From positions 1-7,261 of the forward strand of contig BNUC01000165.1 of the NCBI GenBank assembly GCA_025997075.1: a stretch of DNA of 7,261 nucleotides. The letters run 5' to 3'. Under the pieces are notes generated by a model. The model made no database searches, was not told where the DNA came from, and worked only from the letters and a program-made list of their open reading frames with translations. The translations under genes were made by a program, and so were the position numbers. The stretch's first letter is position 1. Each line of letters opens with the position of its first letter. Positions 1 through 6,873 of this stretch are shown one piece after another. Origin of the DNA: Betaproteobacteria bacterium. GTDB taxonomy: Bacteria; Pseudomonadota; Gammaproteobacteria; Burkholderiales; Rhodocyclaceae.

Positions 1-483
1 ATCTGGGCTTGCTTGAAACTTAATCTGCCTTTTGATTCTTCCGCTCTCTTCAGCGAGGTTCATCTCAAAAATGCTTGACTTTTAACAGAGTATCTACGCC
101 CCGCTGAGGAGTTGGGGGAGAGGGGGAAATACGATGGCCCTGCACTACAACCTTGTGTCGATAGCTGAAAAAATAAGGGAGATACCGGCCTGATACCAAC
201 TTGCTTTCAATAATATAAATATGGAGATATCTCCATGCTTTATCTTTAGATTCAGGTGGGTAGCCTCTATATCATCGAACGCAAATTGGTATGAGCTATT
301 TTCTTTCCAATTTCAATGGAGTCAAACAGGTCAGGTCTAACTATCGGATTTCCTTATCATGACATGCGCTGCTGGTCGCAAGGCGGATTTTGCTACTTGG
401 GCTGTACTGATCCGACGGTGACTTTTTTTCTTCGATCCGCCGTGTTTTTTCGTGGCTCCGTTCTTTGGGGCGCTGCCAGTCGG
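1..483. other. AT-richer region with no convincing gene
   Basis: This stretch is visibly AT-richer than the coding DNA to its right and shows no frame with family-like sequence. A 19-codon frame at 134-193 (plus) follows a purine-rich GGGGGA tract, but it is too short to support. A minus-strand frame from an ATG at 61-63 runs open off the left edge (21 codons, beginning MNLAEESGRIKRQ). It lacks a clear ribosome binding site and could equally be the start of a gene outside the window or chance. A plus-strand frame at 316-510 has no ribosome binding site, is rich in Cys/Phe/Gly without a pattern, and overlaps the end of the HDOD gene, so it is not called. The only structured element seen is the palindrome at 221-236. 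Confidence 0.5.
221..236. repeat. Perfect 16-bp palindrome ATGGAGATATCTCCAT
   Basis: The sequence ATGGAGATATCTCCAT reads identically on both strands and sits inside an AT-rich patch (TAATATAAAT precedes it). Its size and symmetry would fit a dimeric regulator's operator. No second copy was noticed in the window, and no adjacent gene in the window would be its target, so the function is unassigned. Confidence 0.5.
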
Positions 484-1341
484 TCAGGATTCGAGCGCAA
501 CAACGATTGAATAGATCTCATTGCCCGACGCGGCAATGACTTCCGCCACGGTGCTCTGATCGAGTCCAAGGGTCGCGGCGGCATCGGCGACGGGGGTCAC
601 ACGCGCATCAAGCGCGTCGAACGGGTCTGGCCTCGGCGACAAGGTCCTGGCAACGAACAGGACATCGCTCAGGGTTGCCGGCGGCATGGTTTTCCCGTAC
701 TGCCCCGAAGCCATGACGGCCTCGATAACCGGGCCGGGGAGCTTGAGTTCCTCCAGCACCCTGCGTGTGGCGCGTTCTCCCAGATCGTTGATTGTTTCCG
801 CAAGCGCCGCCTGATTTTCCAACAGTTCCGGGTAATCAAGCACCAGCGCCATCAGGTAAAAACGTCCGAGATCATGCACGATACCGGCGAACATCGCTTC
901 ATCGGGACTCAACACGGTCATCTTTTTGGCAATGACGTAGGCCAGGGCCGCGACATTGACGCTGCGTTCCCAGAGACGGTTGGAAAGATCACGCGTACTT
1001 GCGTGGCGCAGCGACTGGCGCAACTGGTTCATCACCAGGACCATCGCCAGGGCCTTGATCGGGTCCATCCCGACACGCGCCACGGCCAGCCGCACATCGC
1101 GGATAACCTGGTTGGTCGGATTCATCACCACGGAATTGGCAAACCGGATCACCTTCGCCGACAACAACGGTTCGAAGATCACGATTTTGGCCAGCATCGC
1201 CAATCCGATATCGGGATTCTCCACGGCTTTGAGCACGCGCCGGCTCGCATCCAGACTGGTTGGAAAATTGAGTTCTCCCGTTTTCGCCTGGGCGAATGCT
1301 TTGCGGAATGCGCGGGAAGCGCGTTGGGTTACAGGGCTCAC
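484..1341 (-). CDS. HDOD-domain protein (signalling/regulatory)
   Basis: The 285-residue product matches the HDOD family, non-catalytic relatives of HD phosphohydrolases used as signalling or scaffold modules in bacteria. The domain spans roughly residues 24-219. It opens with the typical segment around LNFPTSLDASRRVLKAVENP, followed by the long-helix 'LLSAKVIRFANS' region, and contains the HD-like motif AGIVHDLGRFYL at about residues 152-163. The usual downstream 'HaxxG' and 'HH' positions are replaced (ERATRRVLEELKLP, VMASGQ), so metal-dependent hydrolysis is not expected. Start choice: GTG at 1339-1341 is preceded by AAGGAG with 6-nt spacing. An upstream GTG at 1387-1389 would add 16 basic residues but has a poorer site. 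The gene lies 128 bp downstream of the large activase gene on the same strand and could be co-transcribed with it. Length is normal for single-domain HDOD proteins. The ligand or partner is unknown. Confidence 0.85.
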   Translation of the reverse strand: MSPVTQRASRAFRKAFAQAKTGELNFPTSLDASRRVLKAVENPDIGLAMLAKIVIFEPLLSAKVIRFANSVVMNPTNQVIRDVRLAVARVGMDPIKALAMVLVMNQLRQSLRHASTRDLSNRLWERSVNVAALAYVIAKKMTVLSPDEAMFAGIVHDLGRFYLMALVLDYPELLENQAALAETINDLGERATRRVLEELKLPGPVIEAVMASGQYGKTMPPATLSDVLFVARTLSPRPDPFDALDARVTPVADAAATLGLDQSTVAEVIAASGNEIYSIVVALES

Positions 1342-1347
1342 TCTTGA

Positions 1348-1353
1348 CTCCTT
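1348..1353 (-). promoter_or_regulatory. Shine-Dalgarno AAGGAG of the HDOD gene
   Basis: On the minus strand AAGGAG is followed by TCAAGA and then the GTG at 1341-1339. This near-ideal site and 6-nt spacing favour that GTG over the in-frame GTG at 1389. Confidence 0.6.
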
Positions 1354-1447
1354 CTTGATCTTCAGCATCACTTTACGCATTCTACTCACGCGGAAGCCTT
1401 TTGCACCCTACTCTGCCCCGGCACGGGGAAGACCCTGGACGCACAAC

Positions 1448-1468
1448 AAAAAGGCGGCTCTCATCGCC
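1448..1468 (-). terminator. Weak intrinsic-terminator-like hairpin after the activase gene
   Basis: Directly after the stop codon of the large gene the minus strand reads GGCG-ATGAGAGC-CGCC-TTTTT: a 4-bp GC stem, an 8-nt loop and five T residues. The short stem suggests partial termination at best, so read-through into the HDOD gene remains possible. A second GC hairpin (CCCCG-TGC-CGGGG, 1416-1428) follows without a T-tract. Confidence 0.3.
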
Positions 1469-1469
1469 C

Positions 1470-4400
1470 CTACCTGCGCCAGTCGTAGCGCCACGGAAGC
1501 GCAAGCATTCCCGCCTGCCCCAACCATTCCAGCGCAACCCGATCACCCCACTCGTCGTTCCTCTGCTCGATCTTCACCTCCTTCGCTCCGGCGCGGGCGT
1601 TTTTGAAGGCGACCGAGAGCATCAGTTTGATGCGGTTCAGTTGGTTGACTTCCGATGCGCCGGGGTCGTAGTCGAGGGCGACGATGTTGGCGTGCGGGTA
1701 GTTGTCTTTGATGGCCTTGATGACGCCCTTGCCGGTGATGTGGTTGGGCATACAGGCGAAGGGCTGCATACAGAGGATGTTGGGTACGCCTTCTTCGATC
1801 AGTTCGACCATTTCGCCGGTAAGGAACCAGCCTTCGCCGCTCTGGTTGCCGCGCGAGAGGAAGGGTTCGGCGTGGAAGGCGAGTCCGTCGATGGTGGGCG
1901 GCGGGGTGAAGCGCACGCTGGCGCTCAAGGCTTTTCGCATGTGTTTGCGGTAAAAATCCATCGCCTTGATGGCGGCGTTGCCCGCCAGGGCGGCGAATTT
2001 GCTGCGCGACAGGTAGCGGTGATTGAAGTCGTGGTCGTAGGCGCAGTAGAGCAGGAAGTCCATCAAGCCCGGCATGACGGCTTCGCCGCCTTCTTTTTCG
2101 ATGATTTGCACGATGTCGTTGTTGGCGCCGGGATGGTATTTGACCAGAATTTCACCGACCAGACCGATGGGCGGTTTTTCGCGGGCGCTGATGTCCAGCG
2201 TGTCGAAATCCCGCACGATGCCGTAGAGGTTGTGCTTGAAGGTTCGGAAGCTGCCTTCAAACACCGCCGTCTTGCAGCGGGCTACCCATTTCTGGTAAAG
2301 GGCGTTGGCGGCGCCCGGCACTTTTTCGTAGGGGCGGGTGCGGAACAGCACGTTCATCAGGGTGTCGCCATAGACGAGGCACATCATCAGGCGGTGCAGC
2401 AGGGGCAGGGAGAGTTTGAAGCCTTCGCTCTTTTCGCCGCCGGCGGCGTTCAGGGAAATCACCGGCACTTCGGGGAAGCCGCTGTCGGCGAGTGCCTTGC
2501 GCAGATAACCGATGTAATTGGTGGCGCGACAGCCGCCGCCGGTTTGGGAAATCATCACCGCTGTCGTGGCGGGGTCGTAGTCGCCGGATTTCAGCGCCTC
2601 GACGAGTTGACCGACGACGATGATGGAGGGGAAACAGGCGTCGTTATTCACGAAGCGCAAGCCGGTATCGACGGCGGTAGCGCCGATGTCTTCCAGCACT
2701 TTGAGTTGATAGCCGCAGGCGCGGAATGCCGGTTCCATGAATTGAAAGTGCATGGGCGACATTTGCGGCGCGAGGATGGTGTGGGTGTCGCGCATGGCGC
2801 GGGTGAAGGGCACGCGCTTGTATTTGGGCGGGTGAAACTGGATGACCTGCGCGACGGTGTTGGATGGATTGGCGGGGCCGCAGCGTTTTTCCAGTGCCGC
2901 CTTGAGGGAACGGATGCGAATGCGCGCCGCGCCCAGGTTACTGCCTTCGTCGATTTTCAAGCCAGTGTAAATCTTGCCGCGCTGAGTCAAAATTTCCTGC
3001 ACCTGATCGACAGCGATGGAATCCAGCCCGCAGCCAAAGGAATTCAGGTGGATGACATCCAGCGTTTTGGTCGTGGATGCCAGCGCCGCCGCGCGGTAGA
3101 GGCGGGCGTGGTAGGTCCATTGGTCGACCACGCGCAGCGGGTTTTCCAGCTTGCCGAGATGAGCGATGGAATCTTCGGTGAGCACCGCCATGCCAAGTGA
3201 AGTGATGATTTGCGGGATGCCGTGGTGAATGGCGGGGTCGATGTGGTAGGGACGACCGGCGAGGATGATGCCGTGCGCGTCGTTTTCTTCCAGCCATTGA
3301 ATGACCTTTTCGCCCTGTTCCATCAACTCGGCTTTGACCTTTGCCTGTTCTTCCCACGCCTTTGCCAGCGCGTGGCGCAGGCTGGCAGGCGCGATGTCGG
3401 GGAAGACGCGGGCAAGCTGCCCGGCGAGTTTGTCGCGGTCTTCGAGCGACAGGAAGGGCTGAATCAGCGTGACATCGCTTTCCTTCAAAAAGTCGATATT
3501 GTTCTTGATGAGTTCGGGGTAGGAGGTGACGACCGGACAGTTGAAGTGGTTGTCGGCTTCCTGGAATTCCTTTTGTTCGTAAGGAATGCAGGGGTAAAAA
3601 ATGGTTTTGACGCCCTGCTTGATGAGGTCGACGATGTGCCCGTGCACGAGCTTGGCGGGATAGCAGACGGTATCCGAGGGCAAAGTGTCCAAGCCCTGTT
3701 CCAGCAGTGCGCGGGATGAGGGGGCGGAAAGCCGCACTTCGTAGCCGAGTTCCGTCAGAAAAGTGTGCCAGAGCGGGTAGTTCTCGAACATGTTCAAGGC
3801 GCGGGGCACGCCGATGACGCCACGTGGCGCGTTCTGGCGCGGCGCGTAATTGAATACGCGCTCATATTTCCAGGCGTAGAGATCGGGAAGATCGCTCGTC
3901 GTCCTGTTCTTGCCCAATCCACGTTCGCAGCGGTTGCCGGAAATGAATTTACGCCCGTCCGAGAAGCGGTTGACGGTCATGGCGCAGGTATTGGTACACT
4001 GCTTGCAGTGCGCCATTGAGTGCCTGACAGCAAAACTTTGCAGGACATCCGCTTGCAGCATCGTGCTCACTTCCTCTCCCTGCCAGCGTTCTTTTGCAAT
4101 CAGCGCCGAGCCGAAGGCGCCCATCAGGCCGGCGATGTCGGGACGCACCGCCTCGCGTCCGGCGATGAGTTCAAAGGCGCGCAGCACGGAATCGTTATAA
4201 AAGGTGCCGCCCTGGACGATGATTTTGTCGCCCAGGTCTTCGGGACTTTTGATTTTGATGACCTTGATGAGCGCGTTTTTGATGACGGCATAAGACAAAC
4301 CCGCCGAAATGTCCGCGACCGACGCGCCTTCTTTCTGCGCCTGTTTGACGCTGGAATTCATGAACACCGTGCAGCGCGAACCCAGATCGGCGGGCGCGTT

Positions 4401-5840
4401 TGATTCCAGCGCCGCGCGCGCGAATTCGGCAATCGGCGTTTCGACCGACTGGGCGAAGGTCTCCAGAAACGAGCCGCAGCCCGACGAGCAGGCTTCGTTC
4501 AACAGAATGTTGTCGATGACGCCATCCTTGACGCGCAGGCACTTCATATCCTGCCCGCCGATGTCGAGAATGAAATCGACGCCCGGCAAGAAGTGGTCTG
4601 CCGCCTTGTAGTGGGCGATGGTTTCCACTTCCGAAAAATCGAGTTTGAACGCCTCACGGATCAGCGCCTCGCCGTAGCCCGTCACCGACGAGGCGGCGAT
4701 GCGCGCGCCTTGCGGCAGCCTGGCATAAATGTCGGCAAGAATGCCGCCCACGACCTTGATGGGGTTGCCCTCGTTGCTGCCGTAGAAGGTGTACAGCAAT
4801 TCGTCGTTTTCGCTAATCAGCACCGCCTTGGTGGTGGTCGAACCGCCGTCGATGCCGAGAAACACCGCGCCGCGATAATCCGCGAGGTCGCGCCGTTTGA
4901 CCTGCGCGCGCGCATGGCGCTCATTGAAGGCGCGGCGTTCTTCCGCATCCGCGAAGAAGGCGCGCTGCGTGCTCATGCCGACTTCGCGGGTCGTGGAGAG
5001 GCGGGCAAAGTCGTCCAGCACTTTGCTGAAGGGATGCGCGTCTGCCGCCTTGCCATGCAGCGCCGCGCCGATGGCGACGAATAATTCGCTGTTTTCGGTG
5101 ATCACCTGATTTTCCGGGAGAATCGCCAGCGTTTCGATGAAGCGTTTTTTCAGTTCCGGCAAAAAGTTGAGCGGTCCCCCCAGAAAGGCGATATTGCCGC
5201 GAATCTTGCGCCCGCAAGCCAGCCCGCTGATGGTCTGGTGCGCGACCGCCTGCAACACCGACAGCGCGATGTCCTCACGCGCCACGCCTTCATTCAACAG
5301 CGGCTGCACATCGGTCTTGGCAAACACGCCGCAACGCGCGGCGATGGGGTAAATGTTTTTGGCGTTGCTTGCCAGTTCATTCAAACCGAGGGCATCGGTT
5401 TTCAGGAGCGTCGCCATCTGGTCGATAAACGCGCCGGTGCCGCCCGCGCAGGAACCATTCATGCGCTGTTCGACGCCGTGGGTGAAAAAGGTGATTTTGG
5501 CATCCTCGCCCCCCAGTTCGATGGCGACATCCGTCTGCGGCACGCGCACCTCGATGGCTTCGGTGCAGGCGATGACTTCCTGCACAAAGGGATAACCCAG
5601 CACTTCCGCCACGCCCACGCCGCCAGAGCCGGTAATCACCACGGCAACCTTGGCAAGCGGCGGCAACACGCCATTTTCCGCCAACATCGCCACATGCCGC
5701 GCTACGCTCGCCCGCACTTCGGAAAAATGGCGCACGTAAGCGCGTGACAGCAACTTGCCTCGTCCGTCGAGCAACACGACCTTGACGGTCGTAGAGCCGA
5801 TGTCGATACCGATGCGGTACAGTTTTTCGTTCGTTTTCAT
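1470..5840 (-). CDS. Giant 2-hydroxyacyl-CoA dehydratase activase-type fusion (BadF/BcrA x2 + DUF2229 + HgdB-like)
   Basis: The 1456-residue protein has, in order: a BadF/BcrA ASKHA ATPase domain (about 7-265; GIDIGSTTVKVV at 11-22, ELGGEDAK at 108-115); a second ASKHA domain (about 325-585; LGIDGGSTTTKAV at 328-340, LDIGGQDMK at 425-433); a cysteine linker (C612, C615, C619, C638); a DUF2229/HgdB-like module (about 675-985; GVPRALNMFENYP, ILAGRPYHIDP, SFGCGLDS); and a second HgdB-like module (about 1020-1420; NNDACFPS, SQTGGGCRATNYIGY, MQPFACMPNH). Each ATPase domain keeps both cysteine motifs that hold the activator's [4Fe-4S] cluster: SCAGGTG (C131) and RCGVF (C170), then ACSSGCG (C451) and RCTVF (C490). 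Family knowledge: such activators couple ATP hydrolysis to one-electron reduction of a dehydratase or double-cubane partner. In this long form activator and acceptor appear fused, and the substrate is unknown. Start: ATG at 5838-5840 with GGAAGG 5 nt upstream. An earlier in-frame GTG at 5879 falls inside an operator and is rejected. The gene is divergent from a TetR gene. It lacks signal peptide or membrane segments, so it is cytoplasmic. Confidence 0.9.
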   Translation of the reverse strand: MKTNEKLYRIGIDIGSTTVKVVLLDGRGKLLSRAYVRHFSEVRASVARHVAMLAENGVLPPLAKVAVVITGSGGVGVAEVLGYPFVQEVIACTEAIEVRVPQTDVAIELGGEDAKITFFTHGVEQRMNGSCAGGTGAFIDQMATLLKTDALGLNELASNAKNIYPIAARCGVFAKTDVQPLLNEGVAREDIALSVLQAVAHQTISGLACGRKIRGNIAFLGGPLNFLPELKKRFIETLAILPENQVITENSELFVAIGAALHGKAADAHPFSKVLDDFARLSTTREVGMSTQRAFFADAEERRAFNERHARAQVKRRDLADYRGAVFLGIDGGSTTTKAVLISENDELLYTFYGSNEGNPIKVVGGILADIYARLPQGARIAASSVTGYGEALIREAFKLDFSEVETIAHYKAADHFLPGVDFILDIGGQDMKCLRVKDGVIDNILLNEACSSGCGSFLETFAQSVETPIAEFARAALESNAPADLGSRCTVFMNSSVKQAQKEGASVADISAGLSYAVIKNALIKVIKIKSPEDLGDKIIVQGGTFYNDSVLRAFELIAGREAVRPDIAGLMGAFGSALIAKERWQGEEVSTMLQADVLQSFAVRHSMAHCKQCTNTCAMTVNRFSDGRKFISGNRCERGLGKNRTTSDLPDLYAWKYERVFNYAPRQNAPRGVIGVPRALNMFENYPLWHTFLTELGYEVRLSAPSSRALLEQGLDTLPSDTVCYPAKLVHGHIVDLIKQGVKTIFYPCIPYEQKEFQEADNHFNCPVVTSYPELIKNNIDFLKESDVTLIQPFLSLEDRDKLAGQLARVFPDIAPASLRHALAKAWEEQAKVKAELMEQGEKVIQWLEENDAHGIILAGRPYHIDPAIHHGIPQIITSLGMAVLTEDSIAHLGKLENPLRVVDQWTYHARLYRAAALASTTKTLDVIHLNSFGCGLDSIAVDQVQEILTQRGKIYTGLKIDEGSNLGAARIRIRSLKAALEKRCGPANPSNTVAQVIQFHPPKYKRVPFTRAMRDTHTILAPQMSPMHFQFMEPAFRACGYQLKVLEDIGATAVDTGLRFVNNDACFPSIIVVGQLVEALKSGDYDPATTAVMISQTGGGCRATNYIGYLRKALADSGFPEVPVISLNAAGGEKSEGFKLSLPLLHRLMMCLVYGDTLMNVLFRTRPYEKVPGAANALYQKWVARCKTAVFEGSFRTFKHNLYGIVRDFDTLDISAREKPPIGLVGEILVKYHPGANNDIVQIIEKEGGEAVMPGLMDFLLYCAYDHDFNHRYLSRSKFAALAGNAAIKAMDFYRKHMRKALSASVRFTPPPTIDGLAFHAEPFLSRGNQSGEGWFLTGEMVELIEEGVPNILCMQPFACMPNHITGKGVIKAIKDNYPHANIVALDYDPGASEVNQLNRIKLMLSVAFKNARAGAKEVKIEQRNDEWGDRVALEWLGQAGMLALPWRYDWRR

Positions 5841-5845
5841 GTTGG

Positions 5846-5851
5846 CCTTCC
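5846..5851 (-). promoter_or_regulatory. Shine-Dalgarno GGAAGG of the activase gene
   Basis: On the minus strand GGAAGG is separated by CCAAC from the ATG at 5840-5838. It fixes the start of the activase at MKTNEKLYRIGIDIGS rather than at the longer in-frame GTG. Confidence 0.65.
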
Positions 5852-5870
5852 AGTATAAGTGATAATTCAA

Positions 5871-5887
5871 AATGAACACTGTTCATT
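5871..5887. promoter_or_regulatory. Operator 1 of the TetR regulator (proximal to activase gene)
   Basis: AATGAACACTGTTCATT is a 17-bp palindrome, perfect apart from its central base. It lies about 30 bp upstream of the activase ATG, where bound repressor would block transcription start or initial elongation. It shares the core TGAAC-N3-GTTCA (5873-5885) with the two other sites in this intergenic region. Confidence 0.7.
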
Positions 5888-5918
5888 AACTTGAGGCACA
5901 AGGTCGATGCGAGATTAT

Positions 5919-5931
5919 TGAACAGTGTTTA
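5919..5931. promoter_or_regulatory. Operator 2 (imperfect, middle)
   Basis: TGAACAGTGTTTA matches the reverse complement of operator 1's core (TGAACAGTGTTCA) at 12 of 13 bases. One half-site is degenerate (TTTA for TTCA), which suggests a weaker or cooperative site. Its centre is 46 bp from operator 1 and 34 bp from operator 3. Confidence 0.5.
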
Positions 5932-5949
5932 GTTGGCTTTGTAGCACAA

Positions 5950-5968
5950 TATTGAACGATGTTCAATA
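5950..5968. promoter_or_regulatory. Operator 3 (proximal to tetR gene)
   Basis: TATTGAAC-GAT-GTTCAATA has 8-bp arms with perfect complementarity around a 3-bp centre. It lies about 70 bp upstream of the TetR ATG and carries the same TGAAC-N3-GTTCA core, indicating autoregulation. No convincing -35/-10 pair could be assigned for either divergent gene. Confidence 0.7.
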
Positions 5969-6035
5969 CCCTGTTGGATTTATCGTCACTTGAGTTAGAC
6001 TTGCGTCACTGGAAACCGGTAAAAAAGGCTTGGAC

Positions 6036-6698
6036 ATGGCGCGCAGGGGAGAACACAGCAGCGAGGAAATCCGCCAGATGGCGCTGGATGCCGCCGAGGC
6101 CATCGTGGCGCGCGAAGGCTACCCCGGTCTCTCCACCCGCAAGGTGGCTGCGGCCATCCGCTACACGGTGGGCACCCTCTATCTGGTGTTTAAAAATCTT
6201 GACGACCTGACTCTGCAAGTCAATGGCCGCACCCTCGACGCCCTCTATGACTGGCTGCGGGCACGCCAGGATGTCAATGGTGCGGGTAGCGATCCGGAAC
6301 GGGCGATTCTCGTGCTGGCCAACGCCTACATCGCCTATGCCGAAACCGAAACGCCGCGCTGGTCGATGCTGTTCGAGTACGCCGTGCAGGAAAACGAGCA
6401 GCCGGAGTGGTATCTGCACAAGCTGGGACGGGTATTCGGCCTCGTCGAAGCGGCGCTCGCTCCCTTGAGCGAGGATGTCGTTGAAACCCAACGCATCGCC
6501 CGCGTGCTCTGGGCGAGCGTGCACGGCATCTGCCTGCTGAAAATCCGCCAACGCCTGATCCTCGCAGGCAATCAGGATGTCGAAACCATGACGCGCATGC
6601 TGGTAAGCAATTTTTTACGCGGACTGCGGCGGGTGCAGGATAATCAGGGATCAGGAATCAGAGGTCAGGGATCAAAACCGATCGGTGTTGATCCCTGA
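6036..6698 (+). CDS. TetR/AcrR-family transcriptional regulator (WHG-type C-terminal domain)
   Basis: The 220-residue product has an N-terminal TetR DNA-binding domain (about residues 8-60). The helix-turn-helix reads LSTRKVAAAIRYTVGTLYLVFKNLDDL in pieces: LSTRKVAAAI at 32-41, then VGTLYLVFKN at 45-54. The ligand-binding and dimerisation part carries the WASVHGI signature at 159-165, typical of the WHG-type C-terminal domain. ATG at 6036 is preceded by AAAAGG with 7-nt spacing. A TTG two codons earlier is the alternative. The gene is divergent from the large activase gene, and three matching palindromes lie between them, so it is inferred to repress both itself and the activase. The inducer is unknown. 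Oddity: the last 19 residues (from DNQGSGIRGQG to the end) are encoded by an intergenic repeat arm and the stop codon lies inside the palindrome, so this tail is probably not native to the family. Confidence 0.9.
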   Translation: MARRGEHSSEEIRQMALDAAEAIVAREGYPGLSTRKVAAAIRYTVGTLYLVFKNLDDLTLQVNGRTLDALYDWLRARQDVNGAGSDPERAILVLANAYIAYAETETPRWSMLFEYAVQENEQPEWYLHKLGRVFGLVEAALAPLSEDVVETQRIARVLWASVHGICLLKIRQRLILAGNQDVETMTRMLVSNFLRGLRRVQDNQGSGIRGQGSKPIGVDP

Positions 6699-6713
6699 TT
6701 CCTGATCCCTGAT
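6643..6713. repeat. Long palindromic repeat, copy 1 (3' end of tetR)
   Basis: A 19-bp perfect outer stem (6643-6661 with 6695-6713) is built from ATCAGGGATCAGGAATCAG. An inner 7-bp stem follows (GGATCAA 6669-6675 with TTGATCC 6688-6694), with a 7-nt bulge on the left side. The loop (6676-6687) itself contains the palindrome ACCGATCGGT. The arms are made of repeated GATCAGG/GATCCCTG units. It spans the TetR stop codon and could act as a transcript-end hairpin; it has no T-tract. Confidence 0.85.
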
Positions 6714-6715
6714 CC

Positions 6716-6824
6716 CGTAGGTTGGGTAAGCGAAGCGCAACCCGACAATCGTAAATAGGCGGCGCGTAGCGCCGGAAAATAAGTACCGTCGGGATGCGCC
6801 GCTTCGCGGCTTTCCCAACCTACG
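6716..6824. repeat. GTAGGTTGGG-type inverted-repeat element (109 bp)
   Basis: The termini CGTAGGTTGGG (6716-6726) and CCCAACCTACG (6814-6824) are perfect 11-bp inverted repeats. The arms continue to be complementary further in: GCGCAACCCGAC (6735-6746) matches the reverse complement of GTCGGGATGCGC (6788-6799) at 11 of 12 bases, with GCGAAGC/GCTTCGC in between. A GC hairpin CGGCGC-GTA-GCGCCG sits in the centre (6760-6774). Repeats with this terminal sequence are familiar as dispersed, non-coding intergenic elements in proteobacteria. No coding frame is present. Confidence 0.8.
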
Positions 6825-6825
6825 T

Positions 6826-6868
6826 ATCAGAGGTCAGGAATCAAAACCGATCGGTGTTGATCCCTGAT
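6826..6868. repeat. Direct repeat, copy 2 of 6657-6699
   Basis: This 43-bp segment matches 6657-6699 at 42 of 43 bases; the only difference is G at 6670 against A at 6839. It includes the ACCGATCGGT loop palindrome. It continues to about 6890 in further GATCCCTG units (GATCCCTGTCATCTGATCCCTGTCCCC). The two copies flank the GTAGGTTGGG element, giving a nested structure. Its right part supplies the last codons of the opposing BrnA-like frame. Confidence 0.85.
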
Positions 6869-6873
6869 CCCTG

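Noticed and set aside
134..193. A 19-codon frame with a purine-rich upstream tract
   Set aside because: Too short and without supporting context; the purine tract may be chance or repeat-derived.
410..480. Intrinsic terminator after the HDOD gene
   Set aside because: T-runs are present on the plus strand (TTTTTTT at about 423-429), but the minus-strand transcript shows no stable stem followed by a U-tract.
316..510. A 64-codon plus-strand frame
   Set aside because: No ribosome binding site, no recognisable sequence, and its end overlaps the 3' end of the HDOD gene on the other strand.
1401..3200. A 599-codon open frame on the plus strand opposite the activase gene
   Set aside because: It is entirely antisense to a gene with clear domain motifs. 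It is rich in His/Val/Gly/Asp without a family pattern, as expected from the third-position GC bias of the real gene.
3210..5747. Several 80-170 codon plus-strand frames across the activase gene
   Set aside because: All are antisense shadows of the minus-strand gene, lack ribosome binding sites, and show no recognisable domain.
5841..5879. Longer activase start at the GTG of 5879 (13 extra residues)
   Set aside because: It lies inside operator 1 and lacks a ribosome binding site, whereas the ATG at 5840 has GGAAGG 5 nt upstream and begins where family proteins begin.
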